A stretch of DNA of 64,000 nt, from contig JABMJD010000001.1 of NCBI GenBank assembly GCA_013201395.1, positions 62,001-126,000 of the forward strand, written 5' to 3'. The DNA comes from Candidatus Syntrophopropionicum ammoniitolerans (GTDB lineage: Bacteria > Bacillota > Desulfotomaculia > Desulfotomaculales > Pelotomaculaceae). The position numbers were made by a program, and so were the translations under genes. The notes under the pieces were generated by a model, which was given only the letters and a program-made list of their open reading frames with translations, ran no database searches and was not told where the DNA came from. Positions 34,226-46,338 of this stretch are shown in pieces; position 1 is the stretch's first letter, and each line of letters starts with the position of its first letter.

Positions 34226-35317
34226 GTGGAGGATAGATTGTGCCTGCTGGCCTGGCAGTGCTTGATGTCGGAACAAGGGAAAAAGCTGTGGTCCCTGCTA
34301 AAACATTTTGGTTCGGCGCGGGTGGCCTGGGGAGCCGGTGTTAAGGAGCTGGCCAGGGTACCCGGGCTCAGACCAAAAGATCCGGAAAAAATTGTGCACA
34401 ACAGGGCTAAACTGGATCCCGCTAAGGAAGCAGCCAAACTTCGGCATGCCGGCATAGATTTTATTTGTTATGATCAACCCGGTTACCCGGAGAACCTTCT
34501 CCAGATTTTTGACCCACCCCCGGTTATTTTCATTAAAGGCTCCCTAAAACCTGCGGATAATCTGGCTATTGCCGTGATTGGTTCACGCAAGCCGTCACCT
34601 TATGGACTATTGGTTGCTGAAAAACTGGCCAAGGATCTGGCGGCGGTTGGCGTAACTGTGGTCAGCGGCATGGCCCGGGGCATAGATACTGCCGGCCATA
34701 AAGGAGCCCTGGCCGGCGGCGGAAGAACAATAGCAGTATTGGGCAGCGGTCTGGATGTAATTTATCCCCGGGAAAACAAACGACTTATGGATAAAATCGC
34801 TACAAATGGGGCCGTGATTAGCGAATATCCACTAGGGACTCCGCCGGAACACTGGCATTTTCCCGCTAGAAATAGGATTATTAGTGGGCTATCCCTGGGC
34901 ACTGTGGTTACCGAGGCTGCTGAAAGAAGCGGTGCCTTAATCACGTCTGACTTTGCCCTTGATCAGGGACGTGACGTAATGGCTGTGCCGGGAAACATAG
35001 TTAACCCTTTAAGCCGTGGGCCTCACAAATTAATTAAACAAGGAGCCAGGTTAATTGAGGGTGCTGCCGATATTATAGAAGAACTGGGACTGGAAAGGCT
35101 ATTCCCGATCCAAGAGGTAAAAGCCGGCGGAAAGGTTAAAATGAGTGAAGAGGAAAAAGCGTTGTACAATTTGTTGTCACTAGAACCTGTTTCATTAGAT
35201 GAACTAATTGACAGGACAGGTTTTCCAGCACAAAAGGTTTTAGCGGCTCTGGCTTACCTGGAGATAAAAGGCTTTACCAGGCAAATGCCGGGCAAATTAT
35301 ATATTCGCGCTGATTAG
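34226..35317 (+). CDS. dprA: DNA processing protein DprA
   Basis: A 363-residue DprA/Smf protein: an N-terminal SAM-like domain (residues 1-75), a Rossmann domain with GSRKPSPYG, SGMARGIDTAGHKGAL and EYPLGTPPEHWHFPARNRI, and a C-terminal winged-helix (about 300-363). It loads RecA on incoming single-stranded DNA in transformation and is widespread in non-competent cells. The start is a GTG after GGGGAG. It heads the dprA-topA-trmFO-xerC-hslVU-codY order also known in Bacillus. Confidence 0.93.
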   Translation: MEDRLCLLAWQCLMSEQGKKLWSLLKHFGSARVAWGAGVKELARVPGLRPKDPEKIVHNRAKLDPAKEAAKLRHAGIDFICYDQPGYPENLLQIFDPPPVIFIKGSLKPADNLAIAVIGSRKPSPYGLLVAEKLAKDLAAVGVTVVSGMARGIDTAGHKGALAGGGRTIAVLGSGLDVIYPRENKRLMDKIATNGAVISEYPLGTPPEHWHFPARNRIISGLSLGTVVTEAAERSGALITSDFALDQGRDVMAVPGNIVNPLSRGPHKLIKQGARLIEGAADIIEELGLERLFPIQEVKAGGKVKMSEEEKALYNLLSLEPVSLDELIDRTGFPAQKVLAALAYLEIKGFTRQMPGKLYIRAD

Positions 35318-35412
35318 AATCCGTTCTAAAATATTTCCATAATGGATAGATTTAAGAAAAATAGTAATAATAGATGGCAATTTAAGAAGGGCGAATAAAA
35401 AGAGGTGTTTTC

Positions 35413-37584
35413 TTGTCTAAGATACTGGTTATTGTGGAGTCACCGGCCAAAGCGAAAACAATCGGCAAGTTCCTGGGAAAAAGATATATTGTGAAGGCTT
35501 CTATGGGCCATGTGAGGGACCTGCCGAAAAGCCAATTTGGGGTAAATGTAGAAGAAAATTTTACACCCAAATATATAACCATACGCGGCAAAGGCGACAT
35601 CATCAAGGACCTGAAAGGTGCGGTAAAAAAATCCAGCAAGGTATTAATAGCATCTGACCCGGACCGTGAGGGGGAAGCCATCGCCTGGCATCTACAGAAC
35701 ATTCTGGGTATCCCTGCTGAAAAACCTTGCCGCATTGTATTTAATGAAATTACCAAACAGGCCATTCAAAATGCCACGAGAAACCCGTTACCCATTGATT
35801 TTAATCGGGTCAACGCCCAGCAGGCACGCCGCATTCTGGACCGCCTGGTGGGTTACAACCTGAGCCCGCTTCTCTGGCGCAAGGTGAAAAAGGGGCTGAG
35901 TGCGGGTCGGGTGCAATCAGTGGCCATGCGGCTGATTTGTGATCGAGAGGCGGAAATCCAGGCTTTTGAACCGGAGGAGTATTGGACCTTGAACGGGCTA
36001 TTTCTCAAGACTGGATGGGCGCCTTTCGAGGGTAAGCTTTTAAATTACAAGAATAAAAAAATTAAAATAACTAATGAAAACGCTATGCAGCAGGTGCTGG
36101 ATGAACTGAAGGGCGCCCACTACATGGTTTCTAAGGTTGTGCGCAAAGAAAAGACGCGCCGTCCGGCCCCGCCTTTTACGACCAGTACCCTCCAACAGGA
36201 GGCGTATCGCCGGTTGAATTTTACCGCCAGAAAAACAATGATGATCGCACAACAACTATATGAGGGCCTTGATTTGGGCAAAGAGGGTACCTCCGGCCTG
36301 GTCACGTATATCCGCACAGATTCAATACGGGTGTCACCTTCGGCCCAGGAAGAAGCACAAAAATATATCACGGAACGTTTCGGGGCCCCATATGTAGGCC
36401 GGGAGGGTCAGGCAGCTGCTGCTAAAGGAAAGGCCAAGGTGCAGGATGCCCATGAAGCGATCCGCCCAACTACAGTTCACAGGGAGCCGCTGCAGGTCAA
36501 AGGGTTTTTAACTAATGATCAGTATCGACTTTATAAGCTGATCTGGTCCCGCTTTTTGGCCAGCCAGATGAGCCGGGCGGTGTATGATACAACCAGCATA
36601 GATATTAGTGCCGCTGCATATGTTTTCCGGGCCACCGGTTCGATCATCGTTTTCCCCGGCTTCATGAAGATTTATACTGAAAACCCGGATAAAACAGAGG
36701 ATAATAGTAAGGATAGCTTATTGCCCGAGTTAAAGGAAGGGGAGAAGGTTGAGGCACGCTCCCTGACCCCCAAACAGAACTTTACCCAGCCGCCGCCCCG
36801 TTATACAGAGGCGACTCTGGTTAAAATGCTGGAGGAAAAGGGTATCGGCAGGCCGAGCACCTACGCTCCAATCATCGAAACAATTATCAAGAGAGCTTAT
36901 GTAGTAAGGGAAAATAAGCAATTTTGTCCCACAGAGCTTGGTGATATCGTTGTAGACATGTTAAAAAACCATTTCAAGGATATTATTGATGTCCAATTTA
37001 CTGCCGGTTTGGAAGAAAAACTTGATAAAATTGAAGAAGGGGAGCAGGATTGGGTTCAGGTGCTGGACAATTTTTACCAACCCTTTAGCCAGACCCTGGA
37101 AAAGGCAGAAGAGGAAATTGGCCATATCAAGGTCCCCGATGAGATAACCGAGGAAATTTGTGAACAATGCGGTCGCAATTTGGTCATAAAAATGGGCCGT
37201 TACGGCAAATTCTTAGCCTGCCCCGGTTTCCCCGAATGCCGCAATACCAAACCCCTCTTGGAACCGGTGGGGGTAGATTGTCCACGTTGCGGTGGCGAAC
37301 TGGTAGCCCGCCGGAGCAAAAAGGGCCGGAAATTTTTTGGCTGTAGCCGTTTTCCGGAATGTGATTTTGTTACCTGGGATAAGCCCGCCAAGACCAAATG
37401 TCCGGAGTGCGGTGAATTGATGGTGGAAAAAAAGCGGCGGGGAAAGGGTGGCTATCTCCTTTGCATTAACAAGGAATGCGGCTGCAAGGTAGAGCCTGAA
37501 AATCAGGTGGAACTTAAAAACAGCTCGAAACCAGTCCCAGCCGCCGAAGCAAATTTAAACCTGGTGGGTGAAACAAGGACATAG
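35413..37584 (+). CDS. topA: DNA topoisomerase I
   Basis: A 723-residue type IA topoisomerase. TOPRIM motifs are [10 protein letters not shown] near residue 7 and the acidic triad region [12 protein letters not shown] near 75-86; the active-site Tyr is in [10 protein letters not shown] near 297. The C-terminus has three Cys4 zinc modules (CEQCG...CPGFPEC, CPRCG...CSRFPEC, CPECG...C..ECGC). It relaxes negative supercoils. The TTG start follows AGAGGTG. The AT-rich 95-base upstream gap probably holds its promoter. Confidence 0.95.
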   Translation: MSKILVIVESPAKAKTIGKFLGKRYIVKASMGHVRDLPKSQFGVNVEENFTPKYITIRGKGDIIKDLKGAVKKSSKVLIASDPDREGEAIAWHLQNILGIPAEKPCRIVFNEITKQAIQNATRNPLPIDFNRVNAQQARRILDRLVGYNLSPLLWRKVKKGLSAGRVQSVAMRLICDREAEIQAFEPEEYWTLNGLFLKTGWAPFEGKLLNYKNKKIKITNENAMQQVLDELKGAHYMVSKVVRKEKTRRPAPPFTTSTLQQEAYRRLNFTARKTMMIAQQLYEGLDLGKEGTSGLVTYIRTDSIRVSPSAQEEAQKYITERFGAPYVGREGQAAAAKGKAKVQDAHEAIRPTTVHREPLQVKGFLTNDQYRLYKLIWSRFLASQMSRAVYDTTSIDISAAAYVFRATGSIIVFPGFMKIYTENPDKTEDNSKDSLLPELKEGEKVEARSLTPKQNFTQPPPRYTEATLVKMLEEKGIGRPSTYAPIIETIIKRAYVVRENKQFCPTELGDIVVDMLKNHFKDIIDVQFTAGLEEKLDKIEEGEQDWVQVLDNFYQPFSQTLEKAEEEIGHIKVPDEITEEICEQCGRNLVIKMGRYGKFLACPGFPECRNTKPLLEPVGVDCPRCGGELVARRSKKGRKFFGCSRFPECDFVTWDKPAKTKCPECGELMVEKKRRGKGGYLLCINKECGCKVEPENQVELKNSSKPVPAAEANLNLVGETRT

Positions 37585-37585
37585 G

Positions 37586-38935
37586 ATGAATGGGGGAGCT
37601 GATAGAATAAAACATTTGGCTGAAAAACCACTGATTACTATTGTCGGGGCCGGTCTGGCCGGCTCTGAGGCCGCCTGGCAGGCTGTAAAAAGGGGTGTTA
37701 GGGTTAGGCTTTACGAAATGCGTCCTAACAAGCTGACGCCTGCCCATCAGGGCGGAGATTTTGCCGAACTTATCTGCAGTAATTCTTTTCGGTCCACGGC
37801 CATGGAAAACGCGGTGGGATTGCTCAAGGAAGAAATGAGGCGTTTAGGTTCACTGATTATTAGCTGTGCTGATGAAACAAGGGTTTCGGCGGGTGGGGCC
37901 CTGGCTGTGGACAGGAATCTCTTTGCCCAGCGGGTGACTGAAAAACTAGTGACACACCCACTGGTTGAAATTGTCCGCTGTGAGTTAGACGGGATACCCG
38001 ATGGGGGCCCAACAATACTGGCCACAGGGCCTCTAACCTCAGAGGCCCTGAGCAATGCTATACGCCGCTTTACCGGCAAGGAATATCTCTATTTTTATGA
38101 CGCTGTGGCACCCATTGTAACCACGGAATCAATTGCTCAAGACAAGGTTTTTCGTTATTCTCGCTATGGTAAAGGTGACAACGCCTATCTAAACTGCCCC
38201 TTTACCAGGGAGGAATATGATCTTTTTTGGCAGGCGTTGGTTAAAGCTAAAAAAACGCCAAAAAAAGAATTTGAACGGGAAATGCATTTTGAGGGTTGTA
38301 TGCCGGTGGAAATTCTCGCTGCCCGGGGCCCGAACACGCTTCGTTATGGTCCCCTGAAGCCGGTGGGATTGACCAATCCCCGTACAGGTAAGGGTTCTTA
38401 TGCTGTAGTGCAGTTGAGGCAGGAAAATAATGAAGGTTCGCTTTTCAATCTAGTGGGGTTTCAAACCAGTTTGAAATGGGGCGAACAGCAAAGAGTATTT
38501 CGCCTCATCCCCGGTCTTGAACAAGCAGAATTTGTTCGTTACGGTGTGATGCACAGGAATACCTACATCAATTCCCCAGTGTTGCTGCAGCCTACCTACG
38601 AGAGCAAGGGCCGGCCCGGCCTTTTTTTTGCCGGCCAGATTACCGGGGTGGAAGGCTATGTGGAATCAGCTTCATCGGGATTGGTAGCAGGTATTAACGC
38701 TGCCCGGGCCGTACAGGGTCAGGAACAGGTTGTATTTCCCCGGGGCACTGCCCATGGTGCCCTGGTGCATTATATAACGAGTGCTAATCCCAAACGCTTT
38801 CAGCCGATGAATATTAACTTCGGTCTTTTTCCTCCCATCAAGGTAAAATTCAAGGATAAAAAGGAGCGCAACCTGATCATATCGGCAAGGGCGCTAGAAC
38901 TAATTGACAGCTATAGAGAGTTTTCAGCAGGCTAG
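37586..38935 (+). CDS. trmFO: Folate-dependent tRNA (uracil-54) methyltransferase TrmFO
   Basis: A 449-residue FAD enzyme: [14 protein letters not shown] binds FAD, and the motifs [11 protein letters not shown] and EGCMPVE and the late [14 protein letters not shown] are family signatures. It uses methylene-tetrahydrofolate to make ribothymidine-54 in tRNA. The ATG at 37586 directly follows the topA stop and has AAGGA 6 bases upstream; a GTG at 37568 inside topA is less likely. A 16-base palindrome at the stop codon (38926-38941) is probably incidental. Confidence 0.94.
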   Translation: MNGGADRIKHLAEKPLITIVGAGLAGSEAAWQAVKRGVRVRLYEMRPNKLTPAHQGGDFAELICSNSFRSTAMENAVGLLKEEMRRLGSLIISCADETRVSAGGALAVDRNLFAQRVTEKLVTHPLVEIVRCELDGIPDGGPTILATGPLTSEALSNAIRRFTGKEYLYFYDAVAPIVTTESIAQDKVFRYSRYGKGDNAYLNCPFTREEYDLFWQALVKAKKTPKKEFEREMHFEGCMPVEILAARGPNTLRYGPLKPVGLTNPRTGKGSYAVVQLRQENNEGSLFNLVGFQTSLKWGEQQRVFRLIPGLEQAEFVRYGVMHRNTYINSPVLLQPTYESKGRPGLFFAGQITGVEGYVESASSGLVAGINAARAVQGQEQVVFPRGTAHGALVHYITSANPKRFQPMNINFGLFPPIKVKFKDKKERNLIISARALELIDSYREFSAG

Positions 38936-38962
38936 CCTGCTTCTTAAGATGGTGATATAAAA

Positions 38963-39895
38963 ATGTACTGTCATATTGATAATTTTTTAATCTACTTGCA
39001 GGTGGAAAGAAACGCATCCCCCAGGACAATAGAAAGCTATCAAAAGGATCTTTTCAATGGACTTGATTTTTTTTCCTTACAACTGGCAAAAAAGGATTAT
39101 GATATCAAACCGCAAGAAATAGATCACCGGCTATATCGTCACTATCTTGCTTCCCAGCATAGCCGGGGTTTAGCCCGTAGCACCATGGCCAGAAGGCTTG
39201 CGGCCTGGCGATCATTTTATAAATATTTGTTAAGAGAAAAGGTCATCGCGGAAAATGATTTGGCCAAAATCATTTCTCCCAAGTTGGAAAAGCGGCTGCC
39301 ACGCTTCTTATATGAAGGGGAAGCGGCAATACTGGTGGAAGCACCGGATTTGAAACGTCCCCTTGGCGTTCGGGACCGGGCGCTGTTGGAGATGTTATAT
39401 GGAGGCGGGTTGCGGGTTAACGAGTTGGTGCAGCTTGATTTATGGGATCTAGACCTGAGTGCCGGGTATGTGCGCGTATTAGGCAAAAAATCCAAGGAAA
39501 GGTTGGTGCCGCTAGGTTCCCAGGCTATTAAGGCGCTGCGGAATTATCTGGTGGACGCCCGGCCGGAGATTTTGGCCCGAGCACAGGGAAAAAAAATAGA
39601 CAATGGGATTTTTCTCAACTACTGCGGTGAGCGGCTCTCGGCCCGGGGGATCCGTAAAATATTAGATAAATATGCCCGGGGAACAAAGCTGACGAGGGAG
39701 ATTAGCCCCCACACTTTGCGCCATACCTTTGCCACACACCTTTTAAACGCCGGAGCAGATCTGCGTGCGGTGCAAAAACTGTTGGGTCATGCCCGCCTGT
39801 CCAGCACCCAGATCTATACCCATGTAACCTCTGAAAAACTGAAACAGGTTTACCGTCAGGCTCACCCGCGAGCTAAAGAAAAAATAGACACTTAG
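38963..39895 (+). CDS. xerC: Tyrosine recombinase XerC
   Basis: A 310-residue tyrosine recombinase with R (YGGGLRVNELVQ), K (VLGKKSKERL), HTLRHTFATHLL, LGHARLSSTQ and Tyr in QIYTH. The placement between trmFO and hslV is that of B. subtilis codV (XerC). It partners the XerD at 5471 in dimer resolution at dif. The ATG lies after GATGGTGATA, a weak ribosome site. No dif-like site was noticed in the window. Confidence 0.92.
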   Translation: MYCHIDNFLIYLQVERNASPRTIESYQKDLFNGLDFFSLQLAKKDYDIKPQEIDHRLYRHYLASQHSRGLARSTMARRLAAWRSFYKYLLREKVIAENDLAKIISPKLEKRLPRFLYEGEAAILVEAPDLKRPLGVRDRALLEMLYGGGLRVNELVQLDLWDLDLSAGYVRVLGKKSKERLVPLGSQAIKALRNYLVDARPEILARAQGKKIDNGIFLNYCGERLSARGIRKILDKYARGTKLTREISPHTLRHTFATHLLNAGADLRAVQKLLGHARLSSTQIYTHVTSEKLKQVYRQAHPRAKEKIDT

Positions 39896-39942
39896 CAATT
39901 TGCGTGGGCGAGTTTAAAAATTGTTTTTGAAGGGAGACTATT

Positions 39943-40473
39943 ATGTTTCACGCTACTACTATAGTTGCGGTCAAAAGAGACGGCCGGGTAGCTGTTGCGG
40001 GCGACGGACAGGTTACCTTTGCTCAGAACACGGTCATTAAAAAAGGAGCCAGGAAAATAAGACGCCTGTACAAGGATCAGGTAGTGGCGGGTTTTGCCGG
40101 TTCTGTTGCCGACGCCTTTACCCTGTTTGAAAAGTTTGAGGGAAAGCTGGAAGAGTTTCATGGTAACCTGCAGCGGGCGGCAGTTGAATTAGCAAAGGAT
40201 TGGCGAACCGATAAGGTACTGAGGAGGTTGGAAGCCCTCTTAATTGTGGCCAACCAGGAGGATCTGCTGATCATATCCGGCGGCGGGGAAGTAATAGAGC
40301 CGGATGACGGAGTGGCAGCCATCGGCTCCGGTGGTCCCTATGCCCTGGCTGCAGCCCGGGCGTTGGTCAAACATACCTCCCTCAGTGCAGGCGATATTGC
40401 CCGGGAGGCTCTTTTAGTAGCTGCCGATATATGCATTTACACTAATGAGAATATAATAGTAGAAGAAATTTAG
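39943..40473 (+). CDS. hslV: ATP-dependent protease subunit HslV (ClpQ)
   Basis: A 176-residue proteasome-like peptidase. The protein begins [12 protein letters not shown]: mature HslV begins at TTI, so a four-residue propeptide (MFHA) is removed and Thr-5 is the nucleophile. B. subtilis ClpQ uses Ser instead, so this one follows the classic Thr type. [10 protein letters not shown] and [14 protein letters not shown] are family motifs. It forms a two-ring dodecamer capped by HslU. AAGGGAG precedes the ATG. Confidence 0.95.
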   Translation: MFHATTIVAVKRDGRVAVAGDGQVTFAQNTVIKKGARKIRRLYKDQVVAGFAGSVADAFTLFEKFEGKLEEFHGNLQRAAVELAKDWRTDKVLRRLEALLIVANQEDLLIISGGGEVIEPDDGVAAIGSGGPYALAAARALVKHTSLSAGDIAREALLVAADICIYTNENIIVEEI

Positions 40474-40490
40474 GTATGGAGGGCAAGCAA

Positions 40491-41888
40491 GTGAAGGAAT
40501 TAACTCCGCGCCGGATAGTTGAGGAACTTGATAAATACATTATAGGCCAGCATAAGGCGAAGAAGGCTGTGGCTGTGGCTCTGCGCAACAGATACCGGCG
40601 TAAGCTATTGCCGGAAGATTTTAAAGATGAAGTAATACCTAAAAACATATTGATGATTGGCCCCACCGGTGTGGGTAAAACGGAGATCGCCCGCCGTCTG
40701 GCCAGGCTGGTCAAGGCGCCCTTTGTCAAGGTTGAAGCTACTAAATTTACTGAAGTTGGCTACGTGGGGCGGGACGTGGAAAGTATGGTCAGGGATCTGG
40801 TGGAAACTTCGATCCGGATGGTCAAACAAGAGAAGATGAACATGGTGCAGGACCGGGCCGAAAGGCTGGCCAATGAAAAAATTATCGAGTTGTTGGCCCC
40901 CTATCCGGTACGGGAGACTCCAGCCCGCAACCCACTGGAAATGCTATTTGGATCAAATAAACCGGTAGAGCAGCAGGTTGATCAGGACCAGGAGCAGCGG
41001 GTAAAAAGGATTCATTTTGAACGGGATATGCTGACAGAGAAATTAGCCCGGGGTGAGCTGGAAAATGAATTCATAGAAATAGAGGTCGAGGATACTAAAC
41101 CACCTATGTTAGAGGTGTTCAGCGGTTCCGGTATGGAGGAAATGGGGATCAATATTCAGGATATGCTTGGTGGTTTTTTGCCCAAGAAAAAACGCAAGCG
41201 CAAAGTTTCAGTGCAGGAAGGCCGTAAAATATTAACCCAACAAGAAGCGCAAAAGCTGATTGATATGGACGAAGTGACTACGGCAGCGGTTAAACGGGCC
41301 GAGGAAGATGGAATTGTATTTTTGGATGAAATTGACAAGATCGCCGGGCGCGAGGGTTATGGACCCGATGTATCCAGGGGTGGTGTACAGCGGGACATTC
41401 TGCCCATTGTAGAGGGATCCACAGTAATGACCAAGTATGGGCCGGTGAAAACTGACCATATGTTGTTTATTGCTGCAGGCGCCTTTCATACCACAAAGCC
41501 TTCAGACCTAATACCGGAATTGCAGGGACGCTTTCCGATTAGGGTCGAATTAGAGAGCCTCAGCCGGGAAAATTTTCAACAAATTCTGACAGAGCCAAGA
41601 AATGCCATAGTCAAGCAGTACACAGAATTGCTGGCGGCAGAAGGCGTAAAGATTAAATTTTCACAAAATTCTCTTGTAGAAATTGCTGATATCGCTTATA
41701 CTGTAAATGAACAAACAGAGAACATAGGCGCCCGCAGGCTGCATACTATACTGGAAAAACTTCTAGAGGATATATCCTTCGAGGCGCCGGAATTGACTAT
41801 AAAAGAGATAAATATAGACGAAAATTATGTTGTCGAAAAATTAGATGAACTAGTGAAAAATGAAGATTTAAGCCGATATATTTTGTAG
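40491..41888 (+). CDS. hslU: ATP-dependent protease ATPase HslU (ClpY)
   Basis: A 465-residue AAA+ unfoldase: Walker [10 protein letters not shown] near residue 58, the pore GYVGRD (about 88), a long I domain (about 105-240), Walker [12 protein letters not shown] and sensor II in NIGARRL. It feeds substrates to HslV. I take the GTG at 40491 because GGAGGG lies 7 bases upstream and the encoded start [10 protein letters not shown] fits the family; the ATG at 40476 would add five residues and lacks a site. The gene follows hslV closely. Confidence 0.94.
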   Translation: MKELTPRRIVEELDKYIIGQHKAKKAVAVALRNRYRRKLLPEDFKDEVIPKNILMIGPTGVGKTEIARRLARLVKAPFVKVEATKFTEVGYVGRDVESMVRDLVETSIRMVKQEKMNMVQDRAERLANEKIIELLAPYPVRETPARNPLEMLFGSNKPVEQQVDQDQEQRVKRIHFERDMLTEKLARGELENEFIEIEVEDTKPPMLEVFSGSGMEEMGINIQDMLGGFLPKKKRKRKVSVQEGRKILTQQEAQKLIDMDEVTTAAVKRAEEDGIVFLDEIDKIAGREGYGPDVSRGGVQRDILPIVEGSTVMTKYGPVKTDHMLFIAAGAFHTTKPSDLIPELQGRFPIRVELESLSRENFQQILTEPRNAIVKQYTELLAAEGVKIKFSQNSLVEIADIAYTVNEQTENIGARRLHTILEKLLEDISFEAPELTIKEINIDENYVVEKLDELVKNEDLSRYIL

Positions 41889-41903
41889 GGAGAGGCGGAA
41901 CAG

Positions 41904-42689
41904 ATGAGAGTTCTACTGGAAAAAACCCGGGATATTAATAAGATACTGCAGAAGTCGGCAGGCAATACTTCTGTGGATTTTACTGAGGTGGCCGTTGTTT
42001 TAAGCGAAAATATCGGCGCCAGTATCTACATCCTGGACCGGGAAGGTAGGGTTCTGGGATATTCATACCTTAAAGGTTGGAACTGTGACATTATGAGGGA
42101 TATTGTTGAAGGTCGTGGCGGTTTTCCTGAAGATTATAATGAAAATCTGATGCTGGTTGTGGAAACCCGGGCTAACTTTTGCCAGACCAAAAATGCCTGC
42201 CTTTTTGTGAAGGAAACCTGTCGTTACAATAATAAGGTATCGACCATTATTCCCATTGTGGGGGCCGGAACTAGAATTGGGACCTTAATTTTGGGAAGAT
42301 TCGAAAAACATTTCACAGATGAGGACCTTATCCTGGCGGAATATGGCGCTACTGTAGTGGGTATGGAAATCCTTAGATCCCGGGCCGATAAAATGGAAGA
42401 AGAAGCCCGCAGGCTGGCAGCCGTGCAGGTGGCCCTGGGTACCCTATCATATTCTGAGCTGGACGCCGTGCAGCATATTTTTGCTCAACTAGAAGGTGAC
42501 GAGGGGCTTCTGGTAGCCAGCAAAATTGCCGACCGGGTTGGTATTACCCGTTCTGTTATTGTTAATGCTTTACGAAAATTTGAAAGTGCCGGGGTGATTG
42601 AATCCAAATCCCTGGGTATGAAAGGCACATATATAAAGGTACTGAATGATCGGTTAACCGAAGAACTAGACAAGCTTAAACAACAATAA
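41904..42689 (+). CDS. codY: Global regulator CodY
   Basis: A 261-residue repressor. The GAF domain (about 1-155) is followed by a helix and a winged helix-turn-helix; [28 protein letters not shown] is close to the recognition helix of Bacillus CodY. It senses branched-chain amino acids and GTP and controls nitrogen and stationary-phase genes. Four cysteines occur in the GAF domain: C61, C93, C99 and C106, with C-x5-C-x6-C where the Bacillus protein has none. These could bind a metal or iron-sulfur cluster or be redox-active. The gene ends the hslVU operon. Confidence 0.93.
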   Translation: MRVLLEKTRDINKILQKSAGNTSVDFTEVAVVLSENIGASIYILDREGRVLGYSYLKGWNCDIMRDIVEGRGGFPEDYNENLMLVVETRANFCQTKNACLFVKETCRYNNKVSTIIPIVGAGTRIGTLILGRFEKHFTDEDLILAEYGATVVGMEILRSRADKMEEEARRLAAVQVALGTLSYSELDAVQHIFAQLEGDEGLLVASKIADRVGITRSVIVNALRKFESAGVIESKSLGMKGTYIKVLNDRLTEELDKLKQQ

Positions 42690-42721
42690 GTAATTCGATC
42701 TAGCTAATAGTGAGCTGCTTT

Positions 42722-42803
42722 GGGCGGGATTGTTTCCCGCCTTTTCTAATGGTTTTGAGCCTTAATTTGAGATTTGTAAAAACCCGGCTTGCAGCGGGGT
42801 TTT
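42722..42803 (+). terminator. Two hairpin terminators after codY
   Basis: GGCGGGA (42723-42729) pairs with TCCCGCC (42735-42741), followed by TTTTCT. About 35 bases on, AAAACCC/GGGTTTT hairpin sequence (42778-42803) follows, ending in TTTTCT. Together they separate codY from rpsB. Confidence 0.7.
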
Positions 42804-42853
42804 CTATGTGGTAAAATACCAAATGGTGTGAAATACACACGTTACCGGATTTG

Positions 42854-42881
42854 TGCAAGGGTGCCCCGCCGGGGCCTTGCA
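42854..42881 (+). promoter_or_regulatory. Hairpin in the rpsB leader
   Basis: TGCAAGG (42854-42860) pairs with CCTTGCA (42875-42881), and inside CCCC pairs with GGGG over GCC, with GTG bulged on one side. No T-run follows, so it is not a terminator. Ribosomal-protein S2 leaders in other bacteria have autoregulatory hairpins, so control by S2 is possible. No -35/-10 pair was clear just upstream. Confidence 0.4.
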
Positions 42882-42935
42882 GGAGATGATGGGAACGGAG
42901 GACAAAAACCACAGGGGGAGGAGGTGTAATAATAA

Positions 42936-43634
42936 ATGGCTGTAGTAACAATGAAACAGCTCCTGGAAGCAGGAGTTCATTTTGGACACCAAACCCGCCG
43001 CTGGAATCCCAAAATGGCCCCCTATATTTTTACTGATCGTAATGGCATCTACATTATAGACTTACAAAAAACGGTAAGAATGGTTGATGAGGCCTATAAC
43101 TTTGTCAAACAGCTGTCTTTAGATGGGGATACCATTCTTTTTGTCGGCACCAAAAAACAGGCCCAGGATTCAGTGAGAGAAGAAGCTGAACGTTGTGGGA
43201 TGTTTTATGTCAACCAGCGCTGGCTGGGTGGCATGTTGACCAACTTCCAGACTATCAGGCGTCGGATTGACCGCCTGCTAAAATTGGAAAAAATGGAGAC
43301 TGACGGTACCATGGAGGTCCTGCCCAAAAAAGAAGTAGCAGAATTAATGCATGAAAAGGAAAAACTGCAGAAGTTTTTGGGTGGAATCAAGGAAATGAAG
43401 CGCCTACCGGCGGCAATGTATGTGATTGATCCGCGGAAAGAGCGTATTGCGGTAGCTGAGGCCAGAAAACTTGGTATACCCATTGTGGCCATAGTAGATA
43501 CAAATTGTGATCCCGATGAAATAGACTATATTATACCGGGAAACGATGACGCCATAAGGGCTGTTCGCCTGTTAACCAGCAGAATGGCAGATGCTGTTCT
43601 GGAGGGAAAACAAGGGGAACAAATTGAAGAATAG
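42936..43634 (+). CDS. rpsB: 30S ribosomal protein S2
   Basis: A 232-residue S2 protein: [22 protein letters not shown] near the N-terminus, [12 protein letters not shown], the family signature [13 protein letters not shown] and the [19 protein letters not shown] segment. Start ATG, with GGGGGAGGAGGTG upstream, a very strong site. S2 assembles late on the 30S subunit. It is followed by a terminator and then tsf, as in almost all bacteria. Confidence 0.97.
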   Translation: MAVVTMKQLLEAGVHFGHQTRRWNPKMAPYIFTDRNGIYIIDLQKTVRMVDEAYNFVKQLSLDGDTILFVGTKKQAQDSVREEAERCGMFYVNQRWLGGMLTNFQTIRRRIDRLLKLEKMETDGTMEVLPKKEVAELMHEKEKLQKFLGGIKEMKRLPAAMYVIDPRKERIAVAEARKLGIPIVAIVDTNCDPDEIDYIIPGNDDAIRAVRLLTSRMADAVLEGKQGEQIEE

Positions 43635-43646
43635 TCAGGGAATAAC

Positions 43647-43686
43647 GGCGGGGGACATTCGAAATAAAGCAACCCCTGCCTTTTTT
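43647..43686 (+). terminator. Terminator between rpsB and tsf
   Basis: GGCGGGGG (43647-43654) pairs with CCCCTGCC (43673-43680), one G-T pair, over an 18-base loop, then TTTTTT. It can act as an attenuator that lowers tsf relative to rpsB. Confidence 0.7.
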
Positions 43687-43770
43687 CTGCCTGTTGGTGG
43701 CCAATTTTAACCCATTTTAAATAAATTTTTTTAATTAATATCGGATCAAGACATCTCTTTGATAAATATG

Positions 43771-43780
43771 GTTATAATAG
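43771..43780 (+). promoter_or_regulatory. Possible -10 box for tsf
   Basis: TATAAT (43773-43778) lies 43 bases before the tsf start. A -35 match at the right distance (AAGACA, 19 bases upstream) is poor. It would explain transcription past the rpsB terminator. Confidence 0.35.
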
Positions 43781-43820
43781 CATATGCAGGTTTAAATTGC
43801 CATAAGGGGGATATTATTAA

Positions 43821-44480
43821 ATGTCAATATCTGCAAGTCAAGTCAAGGAGCTCCGGGGTCGCACCGGGGCGGGAATGATGGATTGCAAAAGAGCTTTGGC
43901 TGAAACGGGTGGAGATCTGGAAAAAGCGGTGACCTACCTGCGGGAGAAAGGGCTGGCCGCTGCTGCGAAAAGAGCCGGCCGAGTTGCGGCCGAAGGTTTG
44001 ATTGAATCTTACATACATGGTGTAGGTAAAATTGGTGTGCTGGTCGAGGTTAACTGTGAAACGGATTTTGTGGCCAAGACTGATGAGTTTAAGGCTTTGG
44101 CCAGAGATATAGCGATGCAGATAGCTGCCACTAAACCAGAATTTGTCAGCCGAGAAGAGGTGCCCGGGGAAACATTGGATAAAGAAAAAGAAATCCTACG
44201 TGCCCAGGCCCTCAATGAGGGAAAACCGGAGAAAATAGTAGAAAAAATGGTTACCGGACGTATTGAGAAATATTACAAGGAAATTTGCTTGCTGGAACAA
44301 CCCTTTATTAAAGACACAGATATCACAGTACAGCAGTTAATGACAGAAAAAATTGCTAAAATCGGGGAAAACATCAGCATCAGGCGTTTCACCAGGTATG
44401 AGTTGGGCGAAGGAATTGAAAAGAAACAAGGTGATTTGGCGGCTGAAGTAGAGGCAATGACCAAAAACGTCGGTAAATAA
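43821..44480 (+). CDS. tsf: Elongation factor Ts
   Basis: A 219-residue EF-Ts: the N-terminal UBA-like part [19 protein letters not shown] (near 8-26), then [15 protein letters not shown], which contacts EF-Tu, and the C-terminal dimer module. It exchanges GDP for GTP on EF-Tu. AAGGGGG precedes the ATG. The length (219) fits Firmicutes with a short coiled-coil domain. Confidence 0.96.
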   Translation: MSISASQVKELRGRTGAGMMDCKRALAETGGDLEKAVTYLREKGLAAAAKRAGRVAAEGLIESYIHGVGKIGVLVEVNCETDFVAKTDEFKALARDIAMQIAATKPEFVSREEVPGETLDKEKEILRAQALNEGKPEKIVEKMVTGRIEKYYKEICLLEQPFIKDTDITVQQLMTEKIAKIGENISIRRFTRYELGEGIEKKQGDLAAEVEAMTKNVGK

Positions 44481-44513
44481 AAATTCCCAAAAGGAGTTTT
44501 GAGCGAGTTGTAG

Positions 44514-45825
<1,312 letters not shown>

Positions 45826-45827
45826 TA

Positions 45828-46207
<380 letters not shown>

Positions 46208-46221
46208 TAATCATATCACTT

Positions 46222-46250
46222 AACCCCCTCATGCATGAGGGGGTTGTTTG
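46222..46250 (+). terminator. Palindromic terminator between ferredoxin and uppS
   Basis: AACCCCCTCATG (46222-46233) pairs with CATGAGGGGGTT (46234-46245), a perfect 24-base palindrome, followed by GTTTGT. Confidence 0.75.
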
Positions 46251-46338
46251 TATAACTTCGTTTATGGGAAATAACATAGTATATCCGAGACCTGCCTTGT
46301 TCGTTACTTTTTGTGAAACCGGGAGTGGTAAATGTATC

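Noticed and set aside
38926-38941. Palindrome AGCAGGCTAGCCTGCT at the end of trmFO
   Set aside because: Only six pairs with a four-base loop, over the stop codon, and only TTCTT after it; too weak for a terminator.
46231-46338. Longer start for uppS
   Set aside because: The upstream ATG lies inside the terminator palindrome, and the extra residues do not match the family.
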